This document shows positions 1 to 7,733 of a DNA stretch of 35,907 nt, in pieces. The first letter of the stretch is position 1. Each line of letters begins with the position of its first letter. The stretch comes from CALRWV02 sp943371965 (GTDB taxonomy: Bacteria > Bacteroidota > JABWAT01). Below the pieces are notes generated by a model that saw nothing but the letters and a program-made list of their open reading frames with translations, was not told the DNA's origin and searched no databases. The stretch spans positions 1 through 35,907 of the forward strand of contig CALRWV020000014.1 of NCBI GenBank assembly GCA_943371965.1, read 5' to 3'. A program made the position numbers and the translations under genes.

Positions 1-1401
1 GTTTGAAGATTCATCGAAGAATTTCATTTTTTCCGAATATGAATTTTCAATCGATAGTAATCTGAGTGCATCAAATGAAAAAAGACTTTGTTTTTCCCTT
101 ACATTATAACTAAAAAACCGTTCTATATATCTCATTTGTTGGTTTTCTGCACCCATTCTTTTCAACAAATGACCTCCTCTTAATTGATCCGGATAATGAT
201 CTGCAATGAAGTTGATAGGTTTTCTGAAAATAGAAGGAATATTATTGAATTTTAAATCATTTATAGCAGTCTTATATAATCTGTAACCTCCAAAAAGCTC
301 GTCTCCTCCGTCACCTGATAGTGCAACAGTTACATGTTTACGGGTTATTTTCGAAACAACATAGGTAGGCAAAGCAGAACTGTCACCAAATGGCTCATCG
401 AAATCACAAATAATTTCTTCCAGAATATTTGAATAATCAGGGTTAACAGTTTCCTCATAATGATCAGTTTCAAATTTTTTCGCAATTATTCTTGCATATT
501 GCGTTTCATTGAAATCTGTTTCATTAAACCCAATACTGAAGGTTTTAACTGGTTTGGAAGAATTCATTGCCATGTAAGCTACAACAATACTTGAATCGAC
601 ACCACCACTTAGAAATGCACCTATAGGAACATCACTGATCATCCGTATTTTAACAGATTCATTAATTAAAAACTTTAAATGTTCAATAGCTTCCTGCTCT
701 GACTCGTAAGGCTTACATTTTTGAAGATCTATGTTCCAATATTGTTCAGTGGAAATCCTTCCATTTTTACAAATTAAAATATGACCAGATTGCAATTTTC
801 TAACATTCTTATAAATCGTTTTGGGAGCACTAATGTATCCAAAAGAAAAGAATTCATTTATCGCTTCATAATCATATTCCAAGATTAAATCAGGGTGTTT
901 CAAAATGGATTTCATTTCGGAGCCGTATATTAATTTTTGTCCGTCATCGTAATAAAATACAGGTTTCTTTCCAACTCTGTCTCTGGCAATTATCAATTCG
1001 CGTTTTTTTTGATTCCAAATTGCTAACCCGAACATCCCCCTCAATTCTTTTACAAAATCAAGTCCCCTTTCTTCATATAATTTAATAATTACTTCAGTAT
1101 CCGTTTTACTTTTGAAAGAATGACCGGATCTCAAAAAATGATCTCTTGTTTCGAGGAAGTTATAAATCTCACCATTGAAAGTAATCCAAATGGAATTATC
1201 TGAATTGGACATTGGTTGATGACCTGCTTCTGAAAGATCAATAATTGAAAGCCTTCGAAAACCCATTCCTACATTTTTATCAATATAAGTTCCCCTATCA
1301 TCAGGACCACGATGTTCAATTACATCAGTCATTCTGTTTAAAATATCCCGATCTGTCAACTTATCAGAATTATAATAATAAACACCTGTTATTCCACACA
1401 T
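1..1401 (-). CDS. asnB: Asparagine synthase (glutamine-hydrolysing), AsnB-type, 3' end cut by window edge
   Basis: The reading frame stays open from an ATG at 1401 down to base 1 (467 codons), so the C-terminus lies outside the window. The protein begins MCGITGVYYY, which places the nucleophilic Cys2 of a class II glutamine amidotransferase right after the initiator Met. HRGPDD and FNGEIYN follow, as in AsnB. The ATP pyrophosphatase loop SGGVDSS starts at Ser265, and SGDGGDELFGGY lies further on. Full-length family members have about 600-630 residues, so roughly 150 are missing. An AGGA Shine-Dalgarno sits about 7 nt before the ATG. The family makes asparagine from aspartate and glutamine. 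In polysaccharide loci, paralogues of this type often amidate sugar acids, and the neighbours here (flippase, epimerase, Wzz) favour that role. True asparagine synthesis cannot be excluded. Confidence 0.9.
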   Translation of the reverse strand, partial: MCGITGVYYYNSDKLTDRDILNRMTDVIEHRGPDDRGTYIDKNVGMGFRRLSIIDLSEAGHQPMSNSDNSIWITFNGEIYNFLETRDHFLRSGHSFKSKTDTEVIIKLYEERGLDFVKELRGMFGLAIWNQKKRELIIARDRVGKKPVFYYDDGQKLIYGSEMKSILKHPDLILEYDYEAINEFFSFGYISAPKTIYKNVRKLQSGHILICKNGRISTEQYWNIDLQKCKPYESEQEAIEHLKFLINESVKIRMISDVPIGAFLSGGVDSSIVVAYMAMNSSKPVKTFSIGFNETDFNETQYARIIAKKFETDHYEETVNPDYSNILEEIICDFDEPFGDSSALPTYVVSKITRKHVTVALSGDGGDELFGGYRLYKTAINDLKFNNIPSIFRKPINFIADHYPDQLRGGHLLKRMGAENQQMRYIERFFSYNVREKQSLFSFDALRLLSIENSYSEKMKFFDESSN

Positions 1402-1454
1402 AAATAGTCCTATTCCACAATCCGTTTAAACAAACAAAAAAAATAAATAATTTG

Positions 1455-1485
1455 AAATCATATAAATGCTGCAGACTTCTACAAA
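1455..1485 (-). promoter_or_regulatory. Candidate promoter for the asnB-like gene
   Basis: On the minus strand TTTG (1482-1485) is followed after 19 nt by TATGATTT (1455-1462). This resembles the Bacteroidota consensus TTTG-N19-21-TAnnTTTG but matches only part of the -7 box. It lies in the 279-nt gap between the flippase and asnB-like genes, and predicts a leader of roughly 45 nt. The rest of the gap is AT-rich with nothing recognisable. Confidence 0.3.
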
Positions 1486-1680
1486 GGGTAAAATTTCGTT
1501 AAAATTGAATTTAAAAAAAACGTAATAATATAAATTATAAAATTTATTCAAACCAATCTTTATGTACAAAAGTAAGGAAACAAAAATCAGGCAGGCTAAA
1601 CCTTAATTGTTTTAATTATTTGCAATACTACAAAAGTGAATTTGATTGACAATCCTTTAATAACTCATTATCAGAGAAAA

Positions 1681-3246
1681 TTAAAAATGCAATTTATAAC
1701 CCTGTATTTTCCTCAAATATTTTCCAAGAAAAGTATTCATTTCCGGAAATGTACGTGTGAAATAAACTGAGGCAAAAACCAAAGGAACAAAAAGCAGAAC
1801 ACCGGAAATAAGTCTGATGAAACCGGTTATATCAAAAAAATAAAGGAATGATAAAACCGGAACAATAATTACAGTACATAACAGAGTAATCTTTGTAAAA
1901 TCGGCAATGACTTTAAAGTAAATGAGAAATGGAAAAAGATATTTCGAATAAAACCAGAAAAAAATAATGTGCGAAATATAGGATATTGAAAATGAAACAG
2001 GGTAGCCTATGACACCAATCCAATCAATGCTGAATTTAATCATTAATAAAAGGATAATATTTGAAACAATCTGATAATAAAAGGAAAATTTGATATTTTG
2101 GGAAGCCATCATTAATCGGGCAGAAATAGTATTCAAAGCTACAAAGGGTACGGCAACTGCCAAATACTGAAGTAAAAATGCAGAAACTGCAATGGACTCA
2201 TGATTGAACTGACCGCGAAGAAAAAGCAGTTCAATTATTTCATGACTGAATGTTACCATTATGACAGCAATTGGTACTAATATGAAAGATGATAACTTTG
2301 CCATAAAAATAAAATAGCCATTCAGTTCAGAATAGTCATGATGAGCATGAAGTTCGTTGAATTTTATACCAACAACCACTGAAAGCTGGTTAACAAAAAA
2401 TGAAATTGGGATTTCAAATACTTTTTGACTGTAACTTAAAGCTGACATAGATCCCTGTTGCAATCCGGTAAAAAAATATACAGGAGCAAAAACCGCAAGA
2501 AGAGTAAAAAAATTACCACTTTGGGCAAATCCCACGTTCTTCCAAACTTTAGATTTTATTTTATAAGAGCCAAGTCCAAACTTCCAATCCAATTTTCTGA
2601 TTATTACTGTGTAAAATAATACAGCTACAAGAAAGTATGCAATAATCGATGCTAATAATATACCTTCTATGCCATATCTATTCCCCCCCAAAAAAACATA
2701 ACCTAGAATTAAAACATTATTCAATATCGTAGCAATAACCGGAAGGGTGAAATAACGGTATGAATTTAAAATGTCAATAAAATAATTTGTAATCACCATT
2801 AGGAAAATCAGCGGAAGAAGCAAGAGCAATGATGCGAAATGCTCCTTAATAACTGAATCAGGAAAACCACTGATCAGATCAAACACAAAGTCGGGAAAAA
2901 TTAATGCCGATGTGATAAAAACCAGGGCTATAAAAATGTATAAATAAAAAAACCTGTTTAAAAAACTGATTGAATCAATCTTACTTTCCTGCTCCCTGAT
3001 TCGTATTGCCTCAGGTATGATTACTGCCCCATTTAAATTGGAAACAACAGAAGCAAACAGGATCGAAGTTGTCAAAACAAAAAAATAAATATCAGAATCT
3101 TTGCCTGATCCGAAATAATAAGCAATGAACAGTGTTGTTAAAAAACCAAGTGATTTTGAAAAAATATTAAAAAGGACTGATTTTACAAGACCGCTTTGAA
3201 ATGTTTCTACATTGAATAATTTCAAGGTTATCCTTTGGTAAACCAT
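1681..3246 (-). CDS. MurJ/Wzx-like polysaccharide or lipid flippase (MVIN/MATE-like family)
   Basis: The 521-residue protein is almost entirely hydrophobic, with about a dozen or more predicted membrane helices. The N-terminal stretch (SKSLGFLTTLFIAYYFG, then SDIYFFV) resembles the first helices of MurJ (MVIN family), where a GFxR/GF motif and an Asp-containing DxFxxA segment occur. Next to a Wzz-like gene and an epimerase, the likely role is moving lipid-linked glycan repeat units across the inner membrane; housekeeping lipid II flipping by MurJ is the alternative. The ATG at 3246 overlaps the epimerase gene by 19 nt and has no ribosome binding site. A TTG at 3225 lies directly after the epimerase stop, 5 nt behind AAAGGAT, and may be the real start (514 residues). 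Gene order and overlap suggest translational coupling with the epimerase. Confidence 0.8.
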   Translation of the reverse strand: MVYQRITLKLFNVETFQSGLVKSVLFNIFSKSLGFLTTLFIAYYFGSGKDSDIYFFVLTTSILFASVVSNLNGAVIIPEAIRIREQESKIDSISFLNRFFYLYIFIALVFITSALIFPDFVFDLISGFPDSVIKEHFASLLLLLPLIFLMVITNYFIDILNSYRYFTLPVIATILNNVLILGYVFLGGNRYGIEGILLASIIAYFLVAVLFYTVIIRKLDWKFGLGSYKIKSKVWKNVGFAQSGNFFTLLAVFAPVYFFTGLQQGSMSALSYSQKVFEIPISFFVNQLSVVVGIKFNELHAHHDYSELNGYFIFMAKLSSFILVPIAVIMVTFSHEIIELLFLRGQFNHESIAVSAFLLQYLAVAVPFVALNTISARLMMASQNIKFSFYYQIVSNIILLLMIKFSIDWIGVIGYPVSFSISYISHIIFFWFYSKYLFPFLIYFKVIADFTKITLLCTVIIVPVLSFLYFFDITGFIRLISGVLLFVPLVFASVYFTRTFPEMNTFLGKYLRKIQGYKLHF

Positions 3247-4157
3247 TCAATGGTTTTCTGAAGTCCATCTTCAAATCTAACCAAAGGTTGATAACCCAGT
3301 TTTTCCTTTGCCTTTTCAATTGCAGCAAACGAATGTTTAATATCACCCTGTCTTGCATCTTTGTAAATTGGCTTTACATTTTTCCCAAGAATTTTATTTA
3401 TCATGGCAACCAATTCATTTAAGGTAATTCTGTCGTGACACGCACAATTTGCAAATAACCCCAACTCACATTCCACCGTACCCGCTAAATAATTTGCATG
3501 AACGACATTTGAGATATAAGTAAAATCCCTGCTTTGTTCACCATCTCCGTATATCAATGGAGATTGGTTATTCATAATTGCAGTAATGAATCTCGGAATA
3601 ACAGCTGAGTAAATGGAATTCGGATCTTGTCTGGGACCAAAAACATTGAAATATCTCAAAGCAACAGTTTCCAATCCATAAATTCTGGAGAATACGCCGC
3701 AATATTTTTCTCCTGCTAATTTTGAGACCGCATAAGGTGAAAGGGGATTAGGGATCATACCTTCATGCTTTGGAAGTTCTGGATTATCACCATAAACAGA
3801 TGAAGAAGAAGCAAATACAATTCTTTTAACTTTTTCGTCATTTGCTGCCTGTAAAATATTCAAAGTTCCAACAACATTAACTTCATTGGAAGTAATGGGG
3901 TCTTTTATAGATCTTGGGACAGATGGGAGTGCTGCCTGATGTAAAATAACATCAATCCCATCTACAGCTTCCTGTACAATGTGGTAACTCCTTATGTCTC
4001 CTTCGACCAATTCGATTTTGGCAAGAAAAGAAAACAGGTTTTCCCTTTTACCTGTAGAAAAATTATCAATAACCCTAACAGAATGTCCTTTTAGAAGCAG
4101 TCCTTCAACTAAATTAGAACCTATAAACCCAGCTCCGCCTGTTACTAAAAATTTCAT
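3228..4157 (-). CDS. NAD-dependent nucleotide-sugar epimerase (GalE/WbpP-like extended SDR)
   Basis: The 309-residue protein begins with the Rossmann motif TGGAGFIG (residues 6-13), followed by Asp31, which in this family binds the NAD ribose. The catalytic set is visible as SSSS (117-120), Tyr142 and Lys146 (YAVSK). RYFNVFGPRQDP and GDGEQSRDFTYI are typical of UDP-glucose/UDP-N-acetylglucosamine 4-epimerases of the WbpP/TviC type. The expected reaction is C4 epimerisation of a UDP-hexose or UDP-HexNAc in the cytoplasm, feeding surface-polysaccharide synthesis. The exact sugar cannot be told from sequence. AGAAGAGAT precedes the ATG. It lies 17 nt after the Wzz-like gene and overlaps the flippase start, so all three are probably one transcript. 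Confidence 0.88.
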   Translation of the reverse strand: MKFLVTGGAGFIGSNLVEGLLLKGHSVRVIDNFSTGKRENLFSFLAKIELVEGDIRSYHIVQEAVDGIDVILHQAALPSVPRSIKDPITSNEVNVVGTLNILQAANDEKVKRIVFASSSSVYGDNPELPKHEGMIPNPLSPYAVSKLAGEKYCGVFSRIYGLETVALRYFNVFGPRQDPNSIYSAVIPRFITAIMNNQSPLIYGDGEQSRDFTYISNVVHANYLAGTVECELGLFANCACHDRITLNELVAMINKILGKNVKPIYKDARQGDIKHSFAAIEKAKEKLGYQPLVRFEDGLQKTIEWFTKG

Positions 4158-4174
4158 ATCTCTTCTTTCGGGTT

Positions 4175-5197
4175 TTAATGTTTTATTGATTTATAAAGTG
4201 ATATATAATGATTTGAAAAGGAAAACAAATCATCTTTGATGAGAAAAAACAAGAGCGATAAGATAAAACTTCCAATTAACCCGCCAGTGGCTATCATCCA
4301 TCTGATGGGAGAATCTTTTTTCGTTGGAGTATCAGGAATATCCAAAATGTTTAAAGTAATTTTTTCTCTTTCAACTGATAGTTTAGTCAGTTCAAACTGT
4401 TTCTTCAGTTCAATCCACATGGTAGTGGAAACCTGAACATTACGTGATAAACGCTGCCATTCCAGTTTGAGTTCGGGAGATTGTGCCCAATTTCTGTGAT
4501 TCTCTTCAAAGTATCTAACCTTGTCCTCTGCATTTGTCATATCATCAAATACTTCTTTAAGCCTTTTTTCGAGAAAAATCTTTTCTTCTGTTGATTTTGA
4601 TTTACGGTAGACTTTATTGAATATTTCGAGTTCACTGAGAAGTCTTGATAAAAATTCAGCAGCAAAAACAGGATCATTATCCATTGAAACTGAAATTGCT
4701 ATAAACCCGGTCTTTTTATTTACATCTACAGCAATAACATTGTCTTTTAGATATTTAACCAGCATCTGTTTTTTTTCAAGCTGCAGATCAGGACTGTCAG
4801 CCCTTGCTTTCAGACCGAATATCACATCCAGAGTTGTTAGCGTATCAAATTCCGAATACTTCCATTTCCTGTCATAAAGTTTGTAAAGAATTCTGTTGGA
4901 AGTAATTATTTCCGGATACAATTTTTCTGTAGAACCGCCTGATGAAAGATTGATTCCGACCAAACTTGCAATGGAAGCATATTGACCAAGCCCTTCTTTT
5001 TCTTCCCCTGAAGGAAGCAAAGTAGCCTTTGCGGTGTATCTGTTTGGGATGATCAACAGATAAATAACAACAAACACAGTTAATAATGCTGTTGTTGAAA
5101 TTATTTTGTACTTGTATTTTTTGATTCTGAAAAATATCTCATCAACAGAAAATATATCTGATCCGGTTGAATTTGAATTTGTTTTTTCACTTAACAT
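4175..5197 (-). CDS. Wzz-type polysaccharide chain-length determinant
   Basis: The 340-residue protein has the standard Wzz topology: a short cytoplasmic N-terminus, one membrane helix around residues 33-52, a long charged periplasmic region with coiled-coil character (about 175-280), and a second helix around 300-318. The segment after helix 1 (YTAKATLLPSGEE) matches the Wzz pattern. There is no C-terminal tyrosine kinase domain, unlike the fused BY-kinases of many exopolysaccharide systems. The family controls the modal length of O-antigen or capsule chains by interacting with the Wzy polymerase; no wzy gene is visible in this window. It is the first gene of the visible minus-strand polysaccharide run, with a 250-nt divergent intergenic region behind it. 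Confidence 0.85.
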   Translation of the reverse strand: MLSEKTNSNSTGSDIFSVDEIFFRIKKYKYKIISTTALLTVFVVIYLLIIPNRYTAKATLLPSGEEKEGLGQYASIASLVGINLSSGGSTEKLYPEIITSNRILYKLYDRKWKYSEFDTLTTLDVIFGLKARADSPDLQLEKKQMLVKYLKDNVIAVDVNKKTGFIAISVSMDNDPVFAAEFLSRLLSELEIFNKVYRKSKSTEEKIFLEKRLKEVFDDMTNAEDKVRYFEENHRNWAQSPELKLEWQRLSRNVQVSTTMWIELKKQFELTKLSVEREKITLNILDIPDTPTKKDSPIRWMIATGGLIGSFILSLLFFLIKDDLFSFSNHYISLYKSIKH

Positions 5198-5369
5198 TTA
5201 TTGGCCTTGTTTATGCATTTGTGTCTTGTCAGTTTCATCACTTTTTTTGTTCAGTGATCGTATTCCAAAAGTGTACAAGTTTTATAGCCAGTTGAAATTT
5301 TTCTTTTAAAACCTGATTTTTTTTTGTGTGAATTAATTGTAATTACGTGTAATAATTTTGTTGTAAAGC

Positions 5370-5390
5370 TAATTAAATTCGATTTAATTA
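5370..5390. promoter_or_regulatory. Perfect 9-bp inverted repeat in divergent intergenic region
   Basis: Taattaaat (5370-5378) and atttaatta (5382-5390) are exact inverted repeats around a 3-nt spacer. They lie between the divergent starts of the Wzz-like gene (5197) and the plus-strand gene at 5448. The position suits an operator or promoter-proximal element, but the region is so AT-rich that chance is possible. Confidence 0.3.
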
Positions 5391-5447
5391 ACAATTCACT
5401 TTATTTTAGATCACACCTGGAAATCACAAATAAATTGAAAGACTTCA

Positions 5448-6242
5448 ATGAATAAAATAGGAATTAGGGTAATAATTATTGTCCTGCTTATAGGAGCCAT
5501 AATTTATATAGCAAACTTTAAATATAAAGCAGTTCAGAAGCACTTTTTTGTTGAAGGAGCTGAATTGATCAATGAATCAGAATATGTAATACTAAATGAT
5601 AAAAATGATACACTTTTTACAGAATCACTTGATATTCAAAAAGGTGTGTATCAAAACTATTATGAGACGAAAAAATATAAATTCAATTCAAAGACCATTT
5701 CTGAGGCTTTTCGTCTTGTCTCAGATTCTTCCGGAAACCTTTTGTGGGGAAGTTATGAAAAGTTTGTTCCTGTTAATGAGGATTCAGTAACCAGATCTTT
5801 TGCTTTGTACAGTACTTTCCAACCGGAATTGATGCGTACATTGCCGGTAATAGGTTTTCGAGATAAATCCAAACAGGATATTGATCTTACAAAAGATTAT
5901 CTGATTTTCAATAATCTTTATTCCATTCTAAATTCATACAAATTGAAAGAAAATTCTGAATATGAATTTATTACTCTTGATTCCGTTAATCACACTTATC
6001 AGTTAAGTTCGATATCAGCTTCTTATACAGGGCCTGATTCTACAAAGAAATTCAAATGGAACCTGATTTCCAACGATAATGATACATTATTCACAATTAT
6101 TGGAACATCAACTTCTCATTCGGTTAATATGATAATTGATCATAAAAACAAATTGAAAATAAAACGGGTTTACGGCAGAGATTATCAGTACAAAGAACTC
6201 AATCAGGATATCATTAAGAATCAGGGAAGTAAAAAGAAATAA
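5448..6242 (+). CDS. Hypothetical membrane-anchored protein
   Basis: I do not recognise this 264-residue protein. It has a basic N-terminus and one hydrophobic helix at about residues 6-24, without a lipobox Cys. The remainder is hydrophilic, rich in Asn, Asp, Ser and Lys, and probably extracytoplasmic. Predicted beta-strand patterns (for example EYEFITLDSVNHTYQLSSI) recur. It is the only plus-strand gene between two minus-strand operons. Its stop lies one nucleotide from the convergent stop of the dacB-like gene, leaving no room for a separate terminator. The long open frame and AT-rich codon use like its neighbours support it as a real gene. The Shine-Dalgarno is weak. Confidence 0.75.
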   Translation: MNKIGIRVIIIVLLIGAIIYIANFKYKAVQKHFFVEGAELINESEYVILNDKNDTLFTESLDIQKGVYQNYYETKKYKFNSKTISEAFRLVSDSSGNLLWGSYEKFVPVNEDSVTRSFALYSTFQPELMRTLPVIGFRDKSKQDIDLTKDYLIFNNLYSILNSYKLKENSEYEFITLDSVNHTYQLSSISASYTGPDSTKKFKWNLISNDNDTLFTIIGTSTSHSVNMIIDHKNKLKIKRVYGRDYQYKELNQDIIKNQGSKKK

Positions 6243-6243
6243 A

Positions 6244-7635
6244 TTACAGATTCAAAAGAAGTTTGCAGATCTGATCTTCAAGATGAATAAGGCGTTTCTG
6301 TCTTCCACCATTACAAATAATACTGAAGACCAATTTTTTACCGCAATTGGAAGTCAAATATCCGGTTAATGAAGTTACACCGGAAATCGAACCGGTCTTC
6401 CCCCTTATATTCTCGGCAAGAGGATGGTGAATTCTGTTTTTCAGTGTCCCGTCAACAGTAGGAATTGAAAGTGATTCATAATAAATGGGTCCGTTAGGAT
6501 CCGTTGACATGAAACTTAAAATTTTGGTCAATGATTTTGCCGAAAGAAAATTTTCATGACTTATTCCACATCCATCACTCATTTTCAATTCATTTTGAGG
6601 AATTCCTACTCTGCTGACCATAAAATCGGTAATAACTGCAATACCTTCATTTAACGTACCGCCGTTTCCAAATTCATGACCGATGGTCCTCACCAGTTGA
6701 TCAGCGTAAAAATTATCACTGCTTTTATTGGTTCGTTTGATTATTTGTGCCAAAGGCTCAGATCGGTGCTGGACGAGAACTGAAAATTCAACCGAATCTG
6801 GGATGTCAAAGTTATCTTCCGGGAATTTTTGGCTGATCATTCTTCTTTTGTTCAGTTCTTTTGTAAACTGGTTTGCGAGATATTGATTGGGTCTAACAGT
6901 TACAAGTTTTCTCTTGCTCCTTCTTTTCAGACGGATTTTCTGTTTAACTGCTTTTCCATTTTTCCCTTTAACAATTTGAGTTAACTGGTTCTTTGCAGCT
7001 TTGTCAAAACTTGCAACAGTTTGAAATGCGAACTTTGTTTTCCCGGAACCATCTTCATAAAATGAATTATCGAGAAACACATTTCCATTGATTTTATTGA
7101 TGCCGAGCGCCTGAAGCTGATCAACCCAACCTTTAACAATAAGATCAATTTCTGAGTCAAAAAAACCTGATAATTTGGGATCAAATGTACCGTGAATTAC
7201 CAAATTTCCTTCAAGAACATTATCGGTAATTTCACCATCGGTTGAAATTGAAGTAACATACTGAAAATCAGGACCTAATTTATTAAGTGCAACGGATGTA
7301 GTTACCAATTTCAGTGTTGAAGCAGGAATGAAATTTTTATCTGAATTTTTTTCGTAAAGTGTTTGACCATCTTCAGATTGAATATGAATTCCGAATCTAG
7401 TCGATCTGTAATATTTGCTTGATAAGGTTTGATTCAATACTGAAGAGAAAAGAGCGAGTTTAATGCTGTCTGATTGATCATCTTCAAATGAAAGTCTTTC
7501 CAGTGATGGCAGTTTTTTTGAAATGTTTTTATCATTGGATCTGTTTCCTGAACCCCCTGAACCAAACGCAGAAACTTTACTGACAGCAATTACAATAACA
7601 ATGAAAATTACTGAAAATTTAAATTTATACGTCAT
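6244..7635 (-). CDS. dacB: D-alanyl-D-alanine carboxypeptidase/endopeptidase, PBP4 class (peptidase S13)
   Basis: All three penicillin-binding motifs are present in a 463-residue protein: SxxK as STLK (Ser106, Lys109), SxN as SDN (306-308) and KTG (413-415). It has an N-terminal signal segment (about residues 5-23). The family removes the terminal D-Ala from peptidoglycan stems and cleaves cross-links in the periplasm. I chose the ATG at 7635, with GGA 6-8 nt upstream, over an upstream in-frame TTG at 7659 that has no ribosome binding site. An unusual strongly basic stretch (about residues 220-250, mostly Lys and Arg) lies in the inserted domain between SxxK and SDN. It is the last gene of the five-gene envelope run, 74 nt behind the HhH/barrel gene. 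Confidence 0.92.
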   Translation of the reverse strand: MTYKFKFSVIFIVIVIAVSKVSAFGSGGSGNRSNDKNISKKLPSLERLSFEDDQSDSIKLALFSSVLNQTLSSKYYRSTRFGIHIQSEDGQTLYEKNSDKNFIPASTLKLVTTSVALNKLGPDFQYVTSISTDGEITDNVLEGNLVIHGTFDPKLSGFFDSEIDLIVKGWVDQLQALGINKINGNVFLDNSFYEDGSGKTKFAFQTVASFDKAAKNQLTQIVKGKNGKAVKQKIRLKRRSKRKLVTVRPNQYLANQFTKELNKRRMISQKFPEDNFDIPDSVEFSVLVQHRSEPLAQIIKRTNKSSDNFYADQLVRTIGHEFGNGGTLNEGIAVITDFMVSRVGIPQNELKMSDGCGISHENFLSAKSLTKILSFMSTDPNGPIYYESLSIPTVDGTLKNRIHHPLAENIRGKTGSISGVTSLTGYLTSNCGKKLVFSIICNGGRQKRLIHLEDQICKLLLNL

Positions 7636-7733
7636 AATATCCGTCAGATGGTTGAACAAACTGTATGAATATACAAAACAGTGCTGAGTTATGCTATTTT
7701 TTAACTGTTATTGAATCAATTGTGTGAACCAAA

